DNA from: an uncultured Ruminococcus sp.
Lineage (GTDB): Bacteria > Bacillota > Clostridia > Oscillospirales > Acutalibacteraceae
Length of the DNA: 7,736 nucleotides
NCBI GenBank assembly: GCA_945632055.1
Contig: CALZCU010000035.1
Location: forward strand, 1-7,736
Direction: 5' to 3'
Shown: piece after piece, positions 1 through 5,609 of the stretch
How positions within the stretch are numbered: position 1 is the first letter of the stretch
Layout: each line of letters opens with the position of its first letter
The notes under the pieces: generated by a model
What the model was told of the DNA's origin: nothing
The model's input: the letters and a program-made list of their open reading frames with translations, nothing else
Databases searched by the model: none
Position numbers and translations under genes: made by a program

Positions 1-1269
1 TTCCTTGAACTGCTCATCGGTTATGTTGTATGTTGCACCGACAACCTCCTGAGCAAGCACCTTTTCCTTTTCTGCCGTATCGGATAACTCCTTCTGCGGA
101 GCTTTATACGGCCACTTTGAATAAATCAGCTTGAGTGCAATCGGCGTGACAAGCGAGGACACAATAATCAGGACAATTACGGGAGTGAAAAGCTGGGGAG
201 CCATAAGTCCCGTATCAAGACCTTTTTTAGCAACGATAAGTCCGACCTCTCCCCTGTTCATCATTCCGATTCCGATTTTCAGCGAATCGGGCATATTGAA
301 TCTGCAAAGCCTTGCCGCTCCGCCGCAGCCGATAACCTTTGTTAGAAGTGCAACGGCTACAAGCGCAATCGAGAACCACAGCATCGACAAATCGAAGTTA
401 TCAAAGCTTGTTTGAAGTCCGATACTCGCAAAGAAAACAGGTCCGAAAATCATATAGGAGCTGACATCCATTTTTCTCTCGATGTAGTGCGAATCCTTGA
501 TATTGCAAAGGATAATACCTGCTACATATGCGCCCGTAATATCTGCAATTCCGAAAAATTTTTCCGCACAGTATGCGCAGGCAAAGCAAAGTGCAAGTCC
601 GAAAATCGGGATTCTTCTTGAGTGAGGCCAGCGTTTGTCGAGCCATTTGAATGCAAAATAGAGTGCAAAGCCGACAACAAATGCAAGTGCAAAGAAAAGC
701 ACGATATTGATGCAGACATTAAGCGGCTGAACAGTCGGGCTTTTAAAGCCGATTACGACGGTGAGAAGCACAATGCCGATTACATCATCAATAATTGCCG
801 CAGAAAGAATCGTTGTTGCAACCTTTCCTTTGAGCTGTCCCATTTCCTTTAAAGCCTGAACAGTGATACTCACCGAGGTAGCCGCAAGGATAGTTCCGAC
901 AAATATTCCCTCAAGCATCTGCATTCCCGGCTCACCGAAGCCGAATGCAAGATAAATTGCCGCACCGCCTGCAATCGACACAACAACGCCTGCAATTGCA
1001 ATCATAAGCGATACAAAGCCTGTTTTAATCAGCTCCTTAAGGTCTGTTCCCAAGCCTGCCGCAAACATAAGCAGTACCACGCCGATTTCAGCCATTCCCG
1101 AAATGAAGCCGTCGTACTGAACAAAATTAAACAAACAGGGGCCAACAATAAGTCCGGCTATAATCTCTCCGACAACCTGAGGGCCGTTCAGCTTACGCAC
1201 TAAAAGTCCGCACAGCTTAGCCGCAATAAGAATTATCGCAAGGGATTTTAAAATCTCCAGTGTTTCCAC
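1..1269 (-). CDS. CPA2-family Na+(K+)/H+ antiporter, C-terminus cut by window edge
   Basis: I read this frame directly as 423 codons from a GTG start at 1269 to the window edge, with no stop. It is a polytopic membrane protein of the monovalent cation:proton antiporter-2 family (NapA/GerN/Kef-like), expected to exchange Na+ or K+ for H+ across the cytoplasmic membrane. Family landmarks are GPQVVGEIIAGLIVGP at residues 29-44, ATSVSITVQAL at 130-140 (the unwound helix of the transport core), the Asp pair IIDDVIGI with D161-D162 as the expected ion-binding residues, and MNRGEVGLIVA near 337-347. The hydrophobic core ends near residue 385. A hydrophilic tail (KELSDTAEKEKVLAQEVV) then runs off the window, so I cannot tell whether a TrkA-type regulatory domain follows. 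The start is chosen because AGAGGTGG lies five bases upstream and the first residues lead directly into helix 1. The two-Asp core is usually associated with electrogenic exchange; which ion is carried is not visible. Confidence 0.9.
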   Translation of the reverse strand, partial: METLEILKSLAIILIAAKLCGLLVRKLNGPQVVGEIIAGLIVGPCLFNFVQYDGFISGMAEIGVVLLMFAAGLGTDLKELIKTGFVSLMIAIAGVVVSIAGGAAIYLAFGFGEPGMQMLEGIFVGTILAATSVSITVQALKEMGQLKGKVATTILSAAIIDDVIGIVLLTVVIGFKSPTVQPLNVCINIVLFFALAFVVGFALYFAFKWLDKRWPHSRRIPIFGLALCFACAYCAEKFFGIADITGAYVAGIILCNIKDSHYIERKMDVSSYMIFGPVFFASIGLQTSFDNFDLSMLWFSIALVAVALLTKVIGCGGAARLCRFNMPDSLKIGIGMMNRGEVGLIVAKKGLDTGLMAPQLFTPVIVLIIVSSLVTPIALKLIYSKWPYKAPQKELSDTAEKEKVLAQEVVGATYNITDEQFKE

Positions 1270-1302
1270 AAAATCCACCTCTTTACTATTGAAAACACTT
1301 TA

Positions 1303-1330
1303 ATTTTAGCACTTACCCGACATATTTCAA
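1303..1330 (-). promoter_or_regulatory. Probable promoter of the antiporter gene
   Basis: On the minus strand a -35 TTGAAA (1330-1325) is followed by a 16-base spacer and a -10 TAAAAT (1308-1303). A TG one base before the -10 makes it an extended -10. Each hexamer has five of six consensus bases. It lies about 35 bases upstream of the GTG start. Confidence 0.55.
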
Positions 1331-1425
1331 CACAATAATTGTCAATTCAATATTTTCTATCAATTGCATAAAATGCCTTAAACAATGCAAAACTAATTGT
1401 ATAAAAGTCAAGCGCCTTCCTAAAT

Positions 1426-1465
1426 GATAAAAATACAGCCGAAGTAACCATAATTACTTCGGCTG
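1426..1465 (-). terminator. Intrinsic terminator of folT
   Basis: A perfect 12-bp inverted repeat (1436-1447 with 1454-1465, six-base loop) lies 38 bases past the folT stop. On the minus strand it is followed by TATTTTTAT. The arms are CAGCCGAAGTAA and TTACTTCGGCTG. It separates folT from the antiporter gene, which has its own promoter further on. Confidence 0.85.
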
Positions 1466-1503
1466 AAAATATATCGGGAGTTATCGGCAGTATATATCTG
1501 CCA

Positions 1504-2199
1504 TCAGATACCTTTAGATTTTATTGTATTCGGGATTCTGATTTTTGTCGACATCTTGCCTACAGACGCAATCAAAAGAATTTCGGGAATACACTTTACG
1601 GCTACGCTGATAAATCTTGTAACAAGCAGTGTGTAGTAGATTTCAACACTGCCTGCGCCCTTTATCAGATACAGCCAATAGGCTGCAAGGAAGGTTTCCA
1701 CTGCAAGCATATTTACCGTCCACGCAACAACCGTCCTCGGCAATGAAATGTTGTTCTTATAGAATGCGAAGCCGTAAATCAGACCTGTGATAATTCCGCT
1801 GATTGTAAATCCGGGGAAGTATCCGCCTGCGCCTGCCGGCACAAGGAAGAATGAAATGACATCGCCCAAGCCGCCTACAAGAGCCGCAGGAACAGGTCCA
1901 AGCATTACGCCTGCTACGGCAATCGGCAGAAATGCGCCGCTCAGCTTGACATTGTTGCCGAAAAAGGGCAGTGTTGTGTTTGCAAACATTCCAAGCACAA
2001 CTCTGAGTGCAAGCAGCATTGCAATTGCGGCAACTGCATAGACATTTTTCAGTGTGCATATGGATTCAATAAATGAGCCTATGGTTTTTTTCACTTTATA
2101 GGAAATTGATCCTGAATGGTCGGGCAAAGAAGATTTGATATTATCAACCTGTCTGCTCGAATTGGGTGTCGAGGCACTCGACTTTTTTACTTTTGACAT
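1504..2199 (-). CDS. folT: FolT-type ECF transporter S-component (folate uptake) with an unusual N-terminal extension
   Basis: 231 residues. This is the substrate-binding membrane subunit of an energy-coupling factor vitamin transporter. The core starts near residue 50 (LKNVYAVAAIAMLLALRVVLGMF) and carries features of the FolT family: KLSGAFLPIAVAGVMLGPVPAALVGGLGD at 85-113, and YFPGFTISGIITGLIYGFAFYK at 127-148. About five or six membrane segments follow. The assignment is strengthened by the THF riboswitch in its leader, which by known biology senses reduced folates. It needs EcfA, EcfA' and EcfT partners; none is in the window, so it probably uses a shared module. The start is well supported: AGGAGG (2214-2209) lies nine bases before the ATG. 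Residues 1-49 are hydrophilic and extend beyond a usual FolT; codons 5-35 are encoded by a repeat that also occurs between argS and ppdK. A terminator follows the gene. Confidence 0.9.
   Translation of the reverse strand: MSKVKKSSASTPNSSRQVDNIKSSLPDHSGSISYKVKKTIGSFIESICTLKNVYAVAAIAMLLALRVVLGMFANTTLPFFGNNVKLSGAFLPIAVAGVMLGPVPAALVGGLGDVISFFLVPAGAGGYFPGFTISGIITGLIYGFAFYKNNISLPRTVVAWTVNMLAVETFLAAYWLYLIKGAGSVEIYYTLLVTRFISVAVKCIPEILLIASVGKMSTKIRIPNTIKSKGI
2096..2187 (-). repeat. Copy A of a ~95-bp repeat, embedded in the 5' coding part of folT
   Basis: Read on the minus strand from 2187 to 2096, this segment matches plus-strand 7489-7580 at 79 of 92 positions with no gap, and at 44 of the first 46. 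It contains a palindrome, GTCGAG-TGC-CTCGAC (2182-2168). It encodes FolT residues 5-35 (KKSSASTPNSSRQVDNIKSS and onward to about SYK), a Ser/Lys-rich stretch preceding the first membrane helix. The match was found by eye. Confidence 0.85.
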
Positions 2200-2208
2200 T
2201 TAAAATTA

Positions 2209-2241
2209 CCTCCTGAAATCACTCGGTGCTGCTTCAGGAAA
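2209..2241 (-). promoter_or_regulatory. Hairpin covering the folT Shine-Dalgarno sequence
   Basis: On the minus strand TCCTGAA (2239-2233) is exactly complementary to TTCAGGA (2217-2211), with a 15-base loop. Two further U-G pairs extend the stem over the rest of AGGAGG (2214-2209). If it forms, the whole ribosome binding site is paired. It sits just after the terminator T-run, so it would exist only in read-through transcripts. No compensating mutations can be examined here. Confidence 0.5.
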
Positions 2242-2270
2242 ATAAAAAGGCGGACAGAAAACTGCCCGCC
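2240..2270 (-). terminator. Riboswitch-controlled terminator in the folT leader
   Basis: On the minus strand GGCGGGCAG (2270-2262), a four-base loop, and CTGTCCGCC (2257-2249) form a nine-pair stem with one G-U pair, followed by TTTTTATTTT. It lies between the THF riboswitch and folT, so it would abort transcription of folT. Its 5' arm GGCGGG (2270-2265) can instead pair with CCCGCT (2298-2293) in the 3' edge of the aptamer, a plausible antiterminator. Folate binding would then favour termination. Confidence 0.85.
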
Positions 2271-2289
2271 AAAAATAATGTCCTAAAGT

Positions 2290-2390
2290 AACAGCGGGAT
2301 GCGAAATCTGTACCGCAGAGAAATAACTCTTTCGTCCCTGCGGCAACTCCCCGTCCGCAGAACACTTCACGCACAAATTTCTACTCTGTG
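2290..2390 (-). promoter_or_regulatory. THF (tetrahydrofolate) riboswitch
   Basis: The minus-strand leader carries the conserved segments of the THF (folT) riboswitch in order: ACAG-AGTAG at the 5' edge, GCGTGAAGTG, a P3 stem CTGCGG/CCGCAG enclosing GGGGAGTTG, then ACGAAA, GCGGTAC, and finally CGCATCCCGCTGT closing P1 (ACAG at 2389-2386 with CTGT at 2294-2291). By known biology this RNA binds reduced folates and represses folate transport or synthesis genes. It lies directly downstream of a near-perfect promoter and upstream of a terminator and folT, which agrees with that role. Confidence 0.93.
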
Positions 2391-2400
2391 AATTGTCTAT

Positions 2401-2428
2401 ATTATAGCACTCGTATTCGATTTGTCAA
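2401..2428 (-). promoter_or_regulatory. Consensus promoter of folT
   Basis: On the minus strand TTGACA (2428-2423), a 16-base spacer, and TATAAT (2406-2401) with an extended-10 TG (GTGCTATAAT). Both hexamers are perfect. Transcription should start near 2394, just before the THF aptamer. The -35 begins three bases after the ribU stop codon, with no terminator in between, so ribU transcripts probably also enter this leader. Confidence 0.88.
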
Positions 2429-2431
2429 CAG

Positions 2432-3088
2432 CTATTTATTAGTTTTCTTTGTCAGCTTGCTGTCAAGACTCTTTATTAAATAGGACAACGGCTTGTAGAT
2501 AAAAAATACTATAACGAGAATGATGAGTCCCTTGATAATATTAAACGGTCCTACGCAAAGCAGACAGAAGGAAAATGTGCTGTCGATTATCGGGAAAATT
2601 GCCTGCCCCATTCTGATGATTTCCTCAAGCGGCATAAATGCTGAATACATGGGAATAAGCACAAAGGTATTGAGCAAAATTCCTGCCACAGCCATTGTTG
2701 CAGTTCCTGTAAGCATTCCGACAATTGCGCTGATCCGTGTTTTTTTATACTTGTAAATAAATCCGGCGGGCAGAATAAATGAGCATCCGATGAGGAGATT
2801 GGCAATTTCACCGACTCCGCCTGTTGTTGTTCCCTTGATAATAAACTTAATGAGAATCTTAACTACCTCAATTACCACGCCCGAAACAGGTCCCATACTG
2901 AATGTTCCGACTAACACCGGCACTTCGGAAAAGTCAAATTGATAAAATGACGGTGCAATGAATCCCAGCGGAAATTCAAAGAACATCAGCACAGCCGAAA
3001 GAGCTGCGAGCATTGCCGTAACGGCGAGTTTTGTTGTTTTTGCTGTCTGGTCAGCATAAACAGTTTTTGTTTTTGATTTTGCGATCAT
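2432..3088 (-). CDS. ribU: RibU, ECF transporter S-component for riboflavin
   Basis: 218 residues, the usual size for RibU. It is the membrane-embedded riboflavin-binding subunit of an ECF transporter and needs shared EcfA/EcfA'/EcfT partners that are not encoded here. After a hydrophilic N-terminus it shows LAVTAMLAALSAVLMFFEFP (21-40), then the family-typical FYQFDFSEVPVLVGTFSMGP (48-67), with the Asp and Glu of FDFSEVP. VVIEVVKILIKF and TTTGGVGEIANLLIG (88-101) follow, and then four more hydrophobic segments to a Lys-rich C-terminus. The ATG at 3088 has AGGAG (3100-3096) seven bases upstream. Promoter, FMN riboswitch and leader terminator precede it, so flavin sufficiency should shut it off. 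The riboswitch independently supports the substrate assignment. Confidence 0.95.
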   Translation of the reverse strand: MIAKSKTKTVYADQTAKTTKLAVTAMLAALSAVLMFFEFPLGFIAPSFYQFDFSEVPVLVGTFSMGPVSGVVIEVVKILIKFIIKGTTTGGVGEIANLLIGCSFILPAGFIYKYKKTRISAIVGMLTGTATMAVAGILLNTFVLIPMYSAFMPLEEIIRMGQAIFPIIDSTFSFCLLCVGPFNIIKGLIILVIVFFIYKPLSYLIKSLDSKLTKKTNK

Positions 3089-3125
3089 ACAACCACTCCT
3101 TAGAAATAAGTATCAGGCTGTCGGG

Positions 3126-3160
3126 AAAATAAAAATCCCGTTACACAGATGTAACGGGAT
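3126..3160 (-). terminator. FMN-riboswitch-controlled terminator in the ribU leader
   Basis: Perfect 11-bp stem on the minus strand, ATCCCGTTACA (3160-3150) with TGTAACGGGAT (3145-3135), loop TCTG, followed by TTTTATTTT. ACATCT in its 5' arm and loop (3152-3147) is complementary to AGATGT (3206-3201), which overlaps the 3' strand of the aptamer P1 stem. The antiterminator would therefore compete with both P1 and the terminator, the classic FMN off-switch layout. Confidence 0.9.
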
Positions 3161-3200
3161 AAAAAGCAAAATCGACGCAATAATACAATTGCATTGTTTC

Positions 3201-3315
3201 ACATCTTCTCGTATCCGGACTATAACCGTCGGTGTCTGAATTTCACAGACTCGGCAAGCATTGCTTGTTAGCGGACTTTAACCGCCGGTGGAGAATTTCA
3301 CTCCGCCCCGAAGAC
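3201..3315 (-). promoter_or_regulatory. FMN riboswitch (RFN element)
   Basis: The minus-strand leader contains the RFN hallmarks: P1 TCTTC (3314-3310) with GAAGA (3208-3204), GGGGCGGAGTGAAATTCTCC, ACCGGCGGTTAAAGTCCGC, a variable CAAGCA/TGCTTG stem, then GTCTGTGAAATTCAGAC and ACCGACGGTTATAGTCCGGA. All conserved junction segments are present. By known biology FMN binding stabilises P1 and represses riboflavin transport or synthesis genes. It lies between a consensus promoter and ribU. Confidence 0.97.
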
Positions 3316-3328
3316 AACCATTGATTCT

Positions 3329-3356
3329 ATTATATACCGAAACTAAACTTTGTCAA
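3329..3356 (-). promoter_or_regulatory. Consensus promoter of ribU
   Basis: Minus-strand TTGACA (3356-3351), 16-base spacer, TATAAT (3334-3329). Transcription should start near 3322, a few bases before the FMN aptamer. No terminator was seen between the upstream 263-residue gene (stop at 3382) and this promoter, so read-through into the leader is possible. Confidence 0.88.
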
Positions 3357-3381
3357 CTGTAATTCTGTAAGTTTTTGTAAT

Positions 3382-4173
3382 TTATGAGTTCTTAAGGTTT
3401 GAAGCCTTTGAAACATTCTTCTTTTTCGGCTTTTCAGGCTTGACGGTCTTTCCCTTGTATTTACGGGCAGCCTTTGCAGCCTTGCCGAGGTCAGCGTCAA
3501 AAAACTCTGAAACGCAGTTGAAGGCTTCGTCAGTCAGTCCGTTGAGAATTACAATCGTGATAATTGAACGGGTGTCAACATCGCCGTTGCCGTACTGCAA
3601 ATTAAAAACTCCTGCGAGCTTTTCAAGCTCGGGCTTTGAGGCTCTTACAATATAGCCCTCAAGCTTCGGAACGATATGCTCCTTTGCAAAGGTTGCTCCT
3701 CGAAACGGGAAGTAGCAGTCCTCCTCGTTCTTGATTTCATCTCTTAATTCGGGGAAGTATGTCACAAATCTCTTTGCAAGGAATTTCGGAGTTGCTGTTC
3801 CGTCATCGTCCTTTTTCTTTTTCTGCTTAACCTGCTTTGCTCTTCTGATTGCGACTGTTCCCGAAACGCCCTCGACAAAGTCGTTTGCTATGCTCTCGGC
3901 GTCCTTATGGTTTGCAAAGGTATCGTCATAAAGCCAGGTAGCCAGTGTTTTCCACTCGTTGTCGGGTCCTTCCTCTGTCATCGTGCAGGAGCGAAGCACC
4001 ATCTGCTGTTTGTCCTTGACATAAACAACGGTATACGCAATATTACTGCTTGTAAAAAGAGCGGCAAGCTCATTTGTATTGTCAGCGTCAACCTTCTGTT
4101 TTGTGTAGCCTGACTTGACAAGCTCCTCTTCAACCTTGCCGACTATTAAATCAAATGCCTTTTTATATTCCAA
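3382..4173 (-). CDS. Conserved-looking hypothetical protein with Lys-rich linker and tail, TTG start
   Basis: I do not recognise this protein. From a TTG start it has 263 residues, no signal peptide and no membrane segment. Residues 1-115 look like one mixed alpha/beta domain (MEYKKAFDLIVGKVEEELVK, then SNIAYTVVYVKDKQQMVLRSC). A charged linker KQKKKKDDDG (117-125) follows, then a second domain with FLAKRFVTYFPELRDEI (131-147), EEDCYFPFRGATFAKEHIVPKLEGYI (150-175) and a hydrophobic SIITIVILNGL (203-213). The tail from about 239 is basic (KPEKPKKK). The frame stays open upstream to an ATG at 4260, but the -10 of a strong promoter lies at 4213-4208, inside that extension. AGAGGAA (4187-4181) sits seven bases before the TTG, so that start is preferred. 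Role unknown; the basic tail would suit nucleic-acid or ribosome contact, which is only inference. Confidence 0.75.
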   Translation of the reverse strand: MEYKKAFDLIVGKVEEELVKSGYTKQKVDADNTNELAALFTSSNIAYTVVYVKDKQQMVLRSCTMTEEGPDNEWKTLATWLYDDTFANHKDAESIANDFVEGVSGTVAIRRAKQVKQKKKKDDDGTATPKFLAKRFVTYFPELRDEIKNEEDCYFPFRGATFAKEHIVPKLEGYIVRASKPELEKLAGVFNLQYGNGDVDTRSIITIVILNGLTDEAFNCVSEFFDADLGKAAKAARKYKGKTVKPEKPKKKNVSKASNLKNS

Positions 4174-4207
4174 ATCAATCTTCCTCTCGGATATACTTAT
4201 ACTTGTC

Positions 4208-4236
4208 ATTATACAATTATTTATAGCATTTGTCAA
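4208..4236 (-). promoter_or_regulatory. Consensus promoter of the hypothetical gene (minus side of a divergent region)
   Basis: Minus-strand TTGACA (4236-4231), 17-base spacer, TATAAT (4213-4208): a full-consensus promoter. The implied start near 4200 gives a leader of about 27 bases carrying AGAGGAA and then the TTG codon at 4173. It overlaps the ATG at 4209, ruling that codon out as a start for this transcript. Confidence 0.85.
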
Positions 4237-4267
4237 AGGTATTTGCAAGTATTTCGCCACAAATCAC

Positions 4268-4296
4268 TTGCAACAATCGAGTTATTGTGTTATGAT
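4268..4296 (+). promoter_or_regulatory. Promoter of the murI operon
   Basis: Plus-strand TTGCAA (4268-4273), 17-base spacer, TATGAT (4291-4296), with TG one base before the -10. It is divergent from the promoter at 4208-4236, their -35 elements about 31 bases apart. Transcription would start near 4303, followed by AAGGAAGGGA and the murI ATG at 4331. Confidence 0.7.
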
Positions 4297-4330
4297 TTAT
4301 AGGATAACTTATGTAAGGAAGGGATATAAT

Positions 4331-5149
4331 ATGTCGTCCCGAAACGCTATCGGAGTTTTCGACTCAGGACTCGGCGGACTCAGCGCAGTTAAAGAGTTTA
4401 TACATATTCTGCCGAACGAAAAGATAATATATTTCGGCGATACAGGCAGAGTTCCCTACGGAAACCGAAGCCGTGATACAATCAAAAAATACGCATTTCA
4501 GGATACAGCATTTCTTCTTGAAAACAAGGTTAAAATGGTTGTAGCCGCCTGCGGTACTGTCAGCTCGGTTGCAGGAGATGCGCTTGAAAAAAAGCTCTCT
4601 GTTCCCTATACGGGAGTTGTAAATCCCACTGCCTTTACTGCCGCACACAAAACGAAAAACGGAAAAATAGGAATTATCGGCACATCTGCAACAATCGGCA
4701 GTCACAGCTACAAGCTCAGGCTTGAAAAGCTCAATCCCGATTTCAAGGTGTATGAAATGGCTTGTCCTCTGTTCGTACCCCTTGTTGAAAACGGCTTCAT
4801 CTGCCGTGATGACCAGATTGTGCGCCTTGTTGTAAGGCGCTATCTGTCTGAGCTTAAAGAGGAAGGTATTGACACGCTGATTCTCGGCTGTACGCACTAT
4901 CCCCTGCTGAGGGACGCAATCTCAGACTTTATGGGAGATGGCGTTACTCTTGTTGATTCAGGCTATGAAACGGCTTTGTATGCCGCCAAAATATTAGAGG
5001 AACAAGGACTTCTCAATGACGATACCTCTGACAAGAAGCCTGAATTTTTCGTGAGCGATACTCCCGACGGCTTTGAAAGCGTTGCAGGGCTGTTTCTCGG
5101 CAGAGGTATGGAGCACACTGTTACGCAGATTGACATTGAGCAATACTGA
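4331..5149 (+). CDS. murI: Glutamate racemase
   Basis: 272 residues, normal length. It interconverts L- and D-glutamate in the cytoplasm, supplying D-Glu for peptidoglycan. Motifs in order: IGVFDSGLGGLS with catalytic-site D11; YFGDTGRVPYGNRS (34-47); first catalytic cysteine C74 in VAACGTVSS; GVVNPT (95-100); GIIGTSATIGS (114-124); second catalytic cysteine in LILGCTHYPLL, C187 with H189. The usual Cys-Asn-Thr around the first cysteine is Cys-Gly-Thr here. The frame is open from 4115, but the ATG at 4331 is chosen because AAGGAAGGGA lies just upstream and the conserved fold begins at residue 6. It is first in an operon with the DUF1934 gene and argS; the next start is only ten bases after its stop. 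Confidence 0.95.
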   Translation: MSSRNAIGVFDSGLGGLSAVKEFIHILPNEKIIYFGDTGRVPYGNRSRDTIKKYAFQDTAFLLENKVKMVVAACGTVSSVAGDALEKKLSVPYTGVVNPTAFTAAHKTKNGKIGIIGTSATIGSHSYKLRLEKLNPDFKVYEMACPLFVPLVENGFICRDDQIVRLVVRRYLSELKEEGIDTLILGCTHYPLLRDAISDFMGDGVTLVDSGYETALYAAKILEEQGLLNDDTSDKKPEFFVSDTPDGFESVAGLFLGRGMEHTVTQIDIEQY

Positions 5150-5159
5150 GGATAAATAT

Positions 5160-5609
5160 ATGACTGATAAGGAAAAGTATCTGATTTCAATTATCGGAGA
5201 GCAAAGGCTTGACGGCGAAACCGACAGGGTTGAGGTTCTCACCGCAGGCAACTATATGATGAAAAACGGTCACTGCTATATAAATTACAAGGAGTATGAC
5301 GAGGAAAATCCCGGCGAACACTTCGACAATCTGATTAAGGTTGAGGACAACCTTGTCACCATCATACGCAAGGGTGCAATGCAGTCAAGGCTTATGCTTG
5401 AAAAGGGCAGACGGCATCAGTGCCTTTATCAGACTGTAGCAGGCGATTTGATGATAGGAGTTTATACAAAAACGATGAAAAATGCCCTCAGCGAAAAGGG
5501 CGGTACGCTTGAGGTCAGCTACACGCTCGACTTCAACTCAGACCTTGTGAGCGAGAACAGCTTTAAAATCAAGGTTGAAGAAAAAAACAACAGGAATGAG
5601 GAAGAATAA
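5160..5609 (+). CDS. DUF1934 / YwiB-like small beta-barrel protein
   Basis: 149 residues, no signal peptide or membrane segment. It matches the pattern of the DUF1934 (YwiB) family: an N-terminal KYLISIIGEQRLDGETDRVEVLTAG, then Tyr-rich strands (NYMMKNGHCYINYKEYDE), VEDNLVTIIRKGAMQSRLMLEKGRRHQCLYQT at about 64-95, then GDLMIGVYTKTMKN and a strand-rich end, GTLEVSYTLDFN. The family is predicted to be calycin-like; its biochemical role is not established. The same gene order (ywiB next to argS) is known in Bacillus, supporting the assignment. GAGGA overlapping the murI stop lies seven bases before the ATG. The C-terminus is very acidic/polar (EEKNNRNEEE), and its stop overlaps the argS start by one base, so the two genes are probably translationally coupled. 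Confidence 0.85.
   Translation: MTDKEKYLISIIGEQRLDGETDRVEVLTAGNYMMKNGHCYINYKEYDEENPGEHFDNLIKVEDNLVTIIRKGAMQSRLMLEKGRRHQCLYQTVAGDLMIGVYTKTMKNALSEKGGTLEVSYTLDFNSDLVSENSFKIKVEEKNNRNEEE

Noticed and set aside
131..852. Several short frames on both strands in the antiporter region
   Set aside because: The minus-strand antiporter frame runs unbroken from 1269 to 1 with clear family motifs, so these are shadows.
1397..1420. AAAAGTCAAGCGCCTTC, resembling the repeat core AAAAGTCGAGTGCCTCG
   Set aside because: There are four mismatches in 17 bases, the palindrome is lost and the similarity does not continue. It is probably chance, or too decayed to claim.
4115..4330. Upstream extension of the murI reading frame
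   Set aside because: It contains the murI promoter (4268-4296) and overlaps the divergent promoter. The family fold starts just after 4331, where a good ribosome binding site is found.
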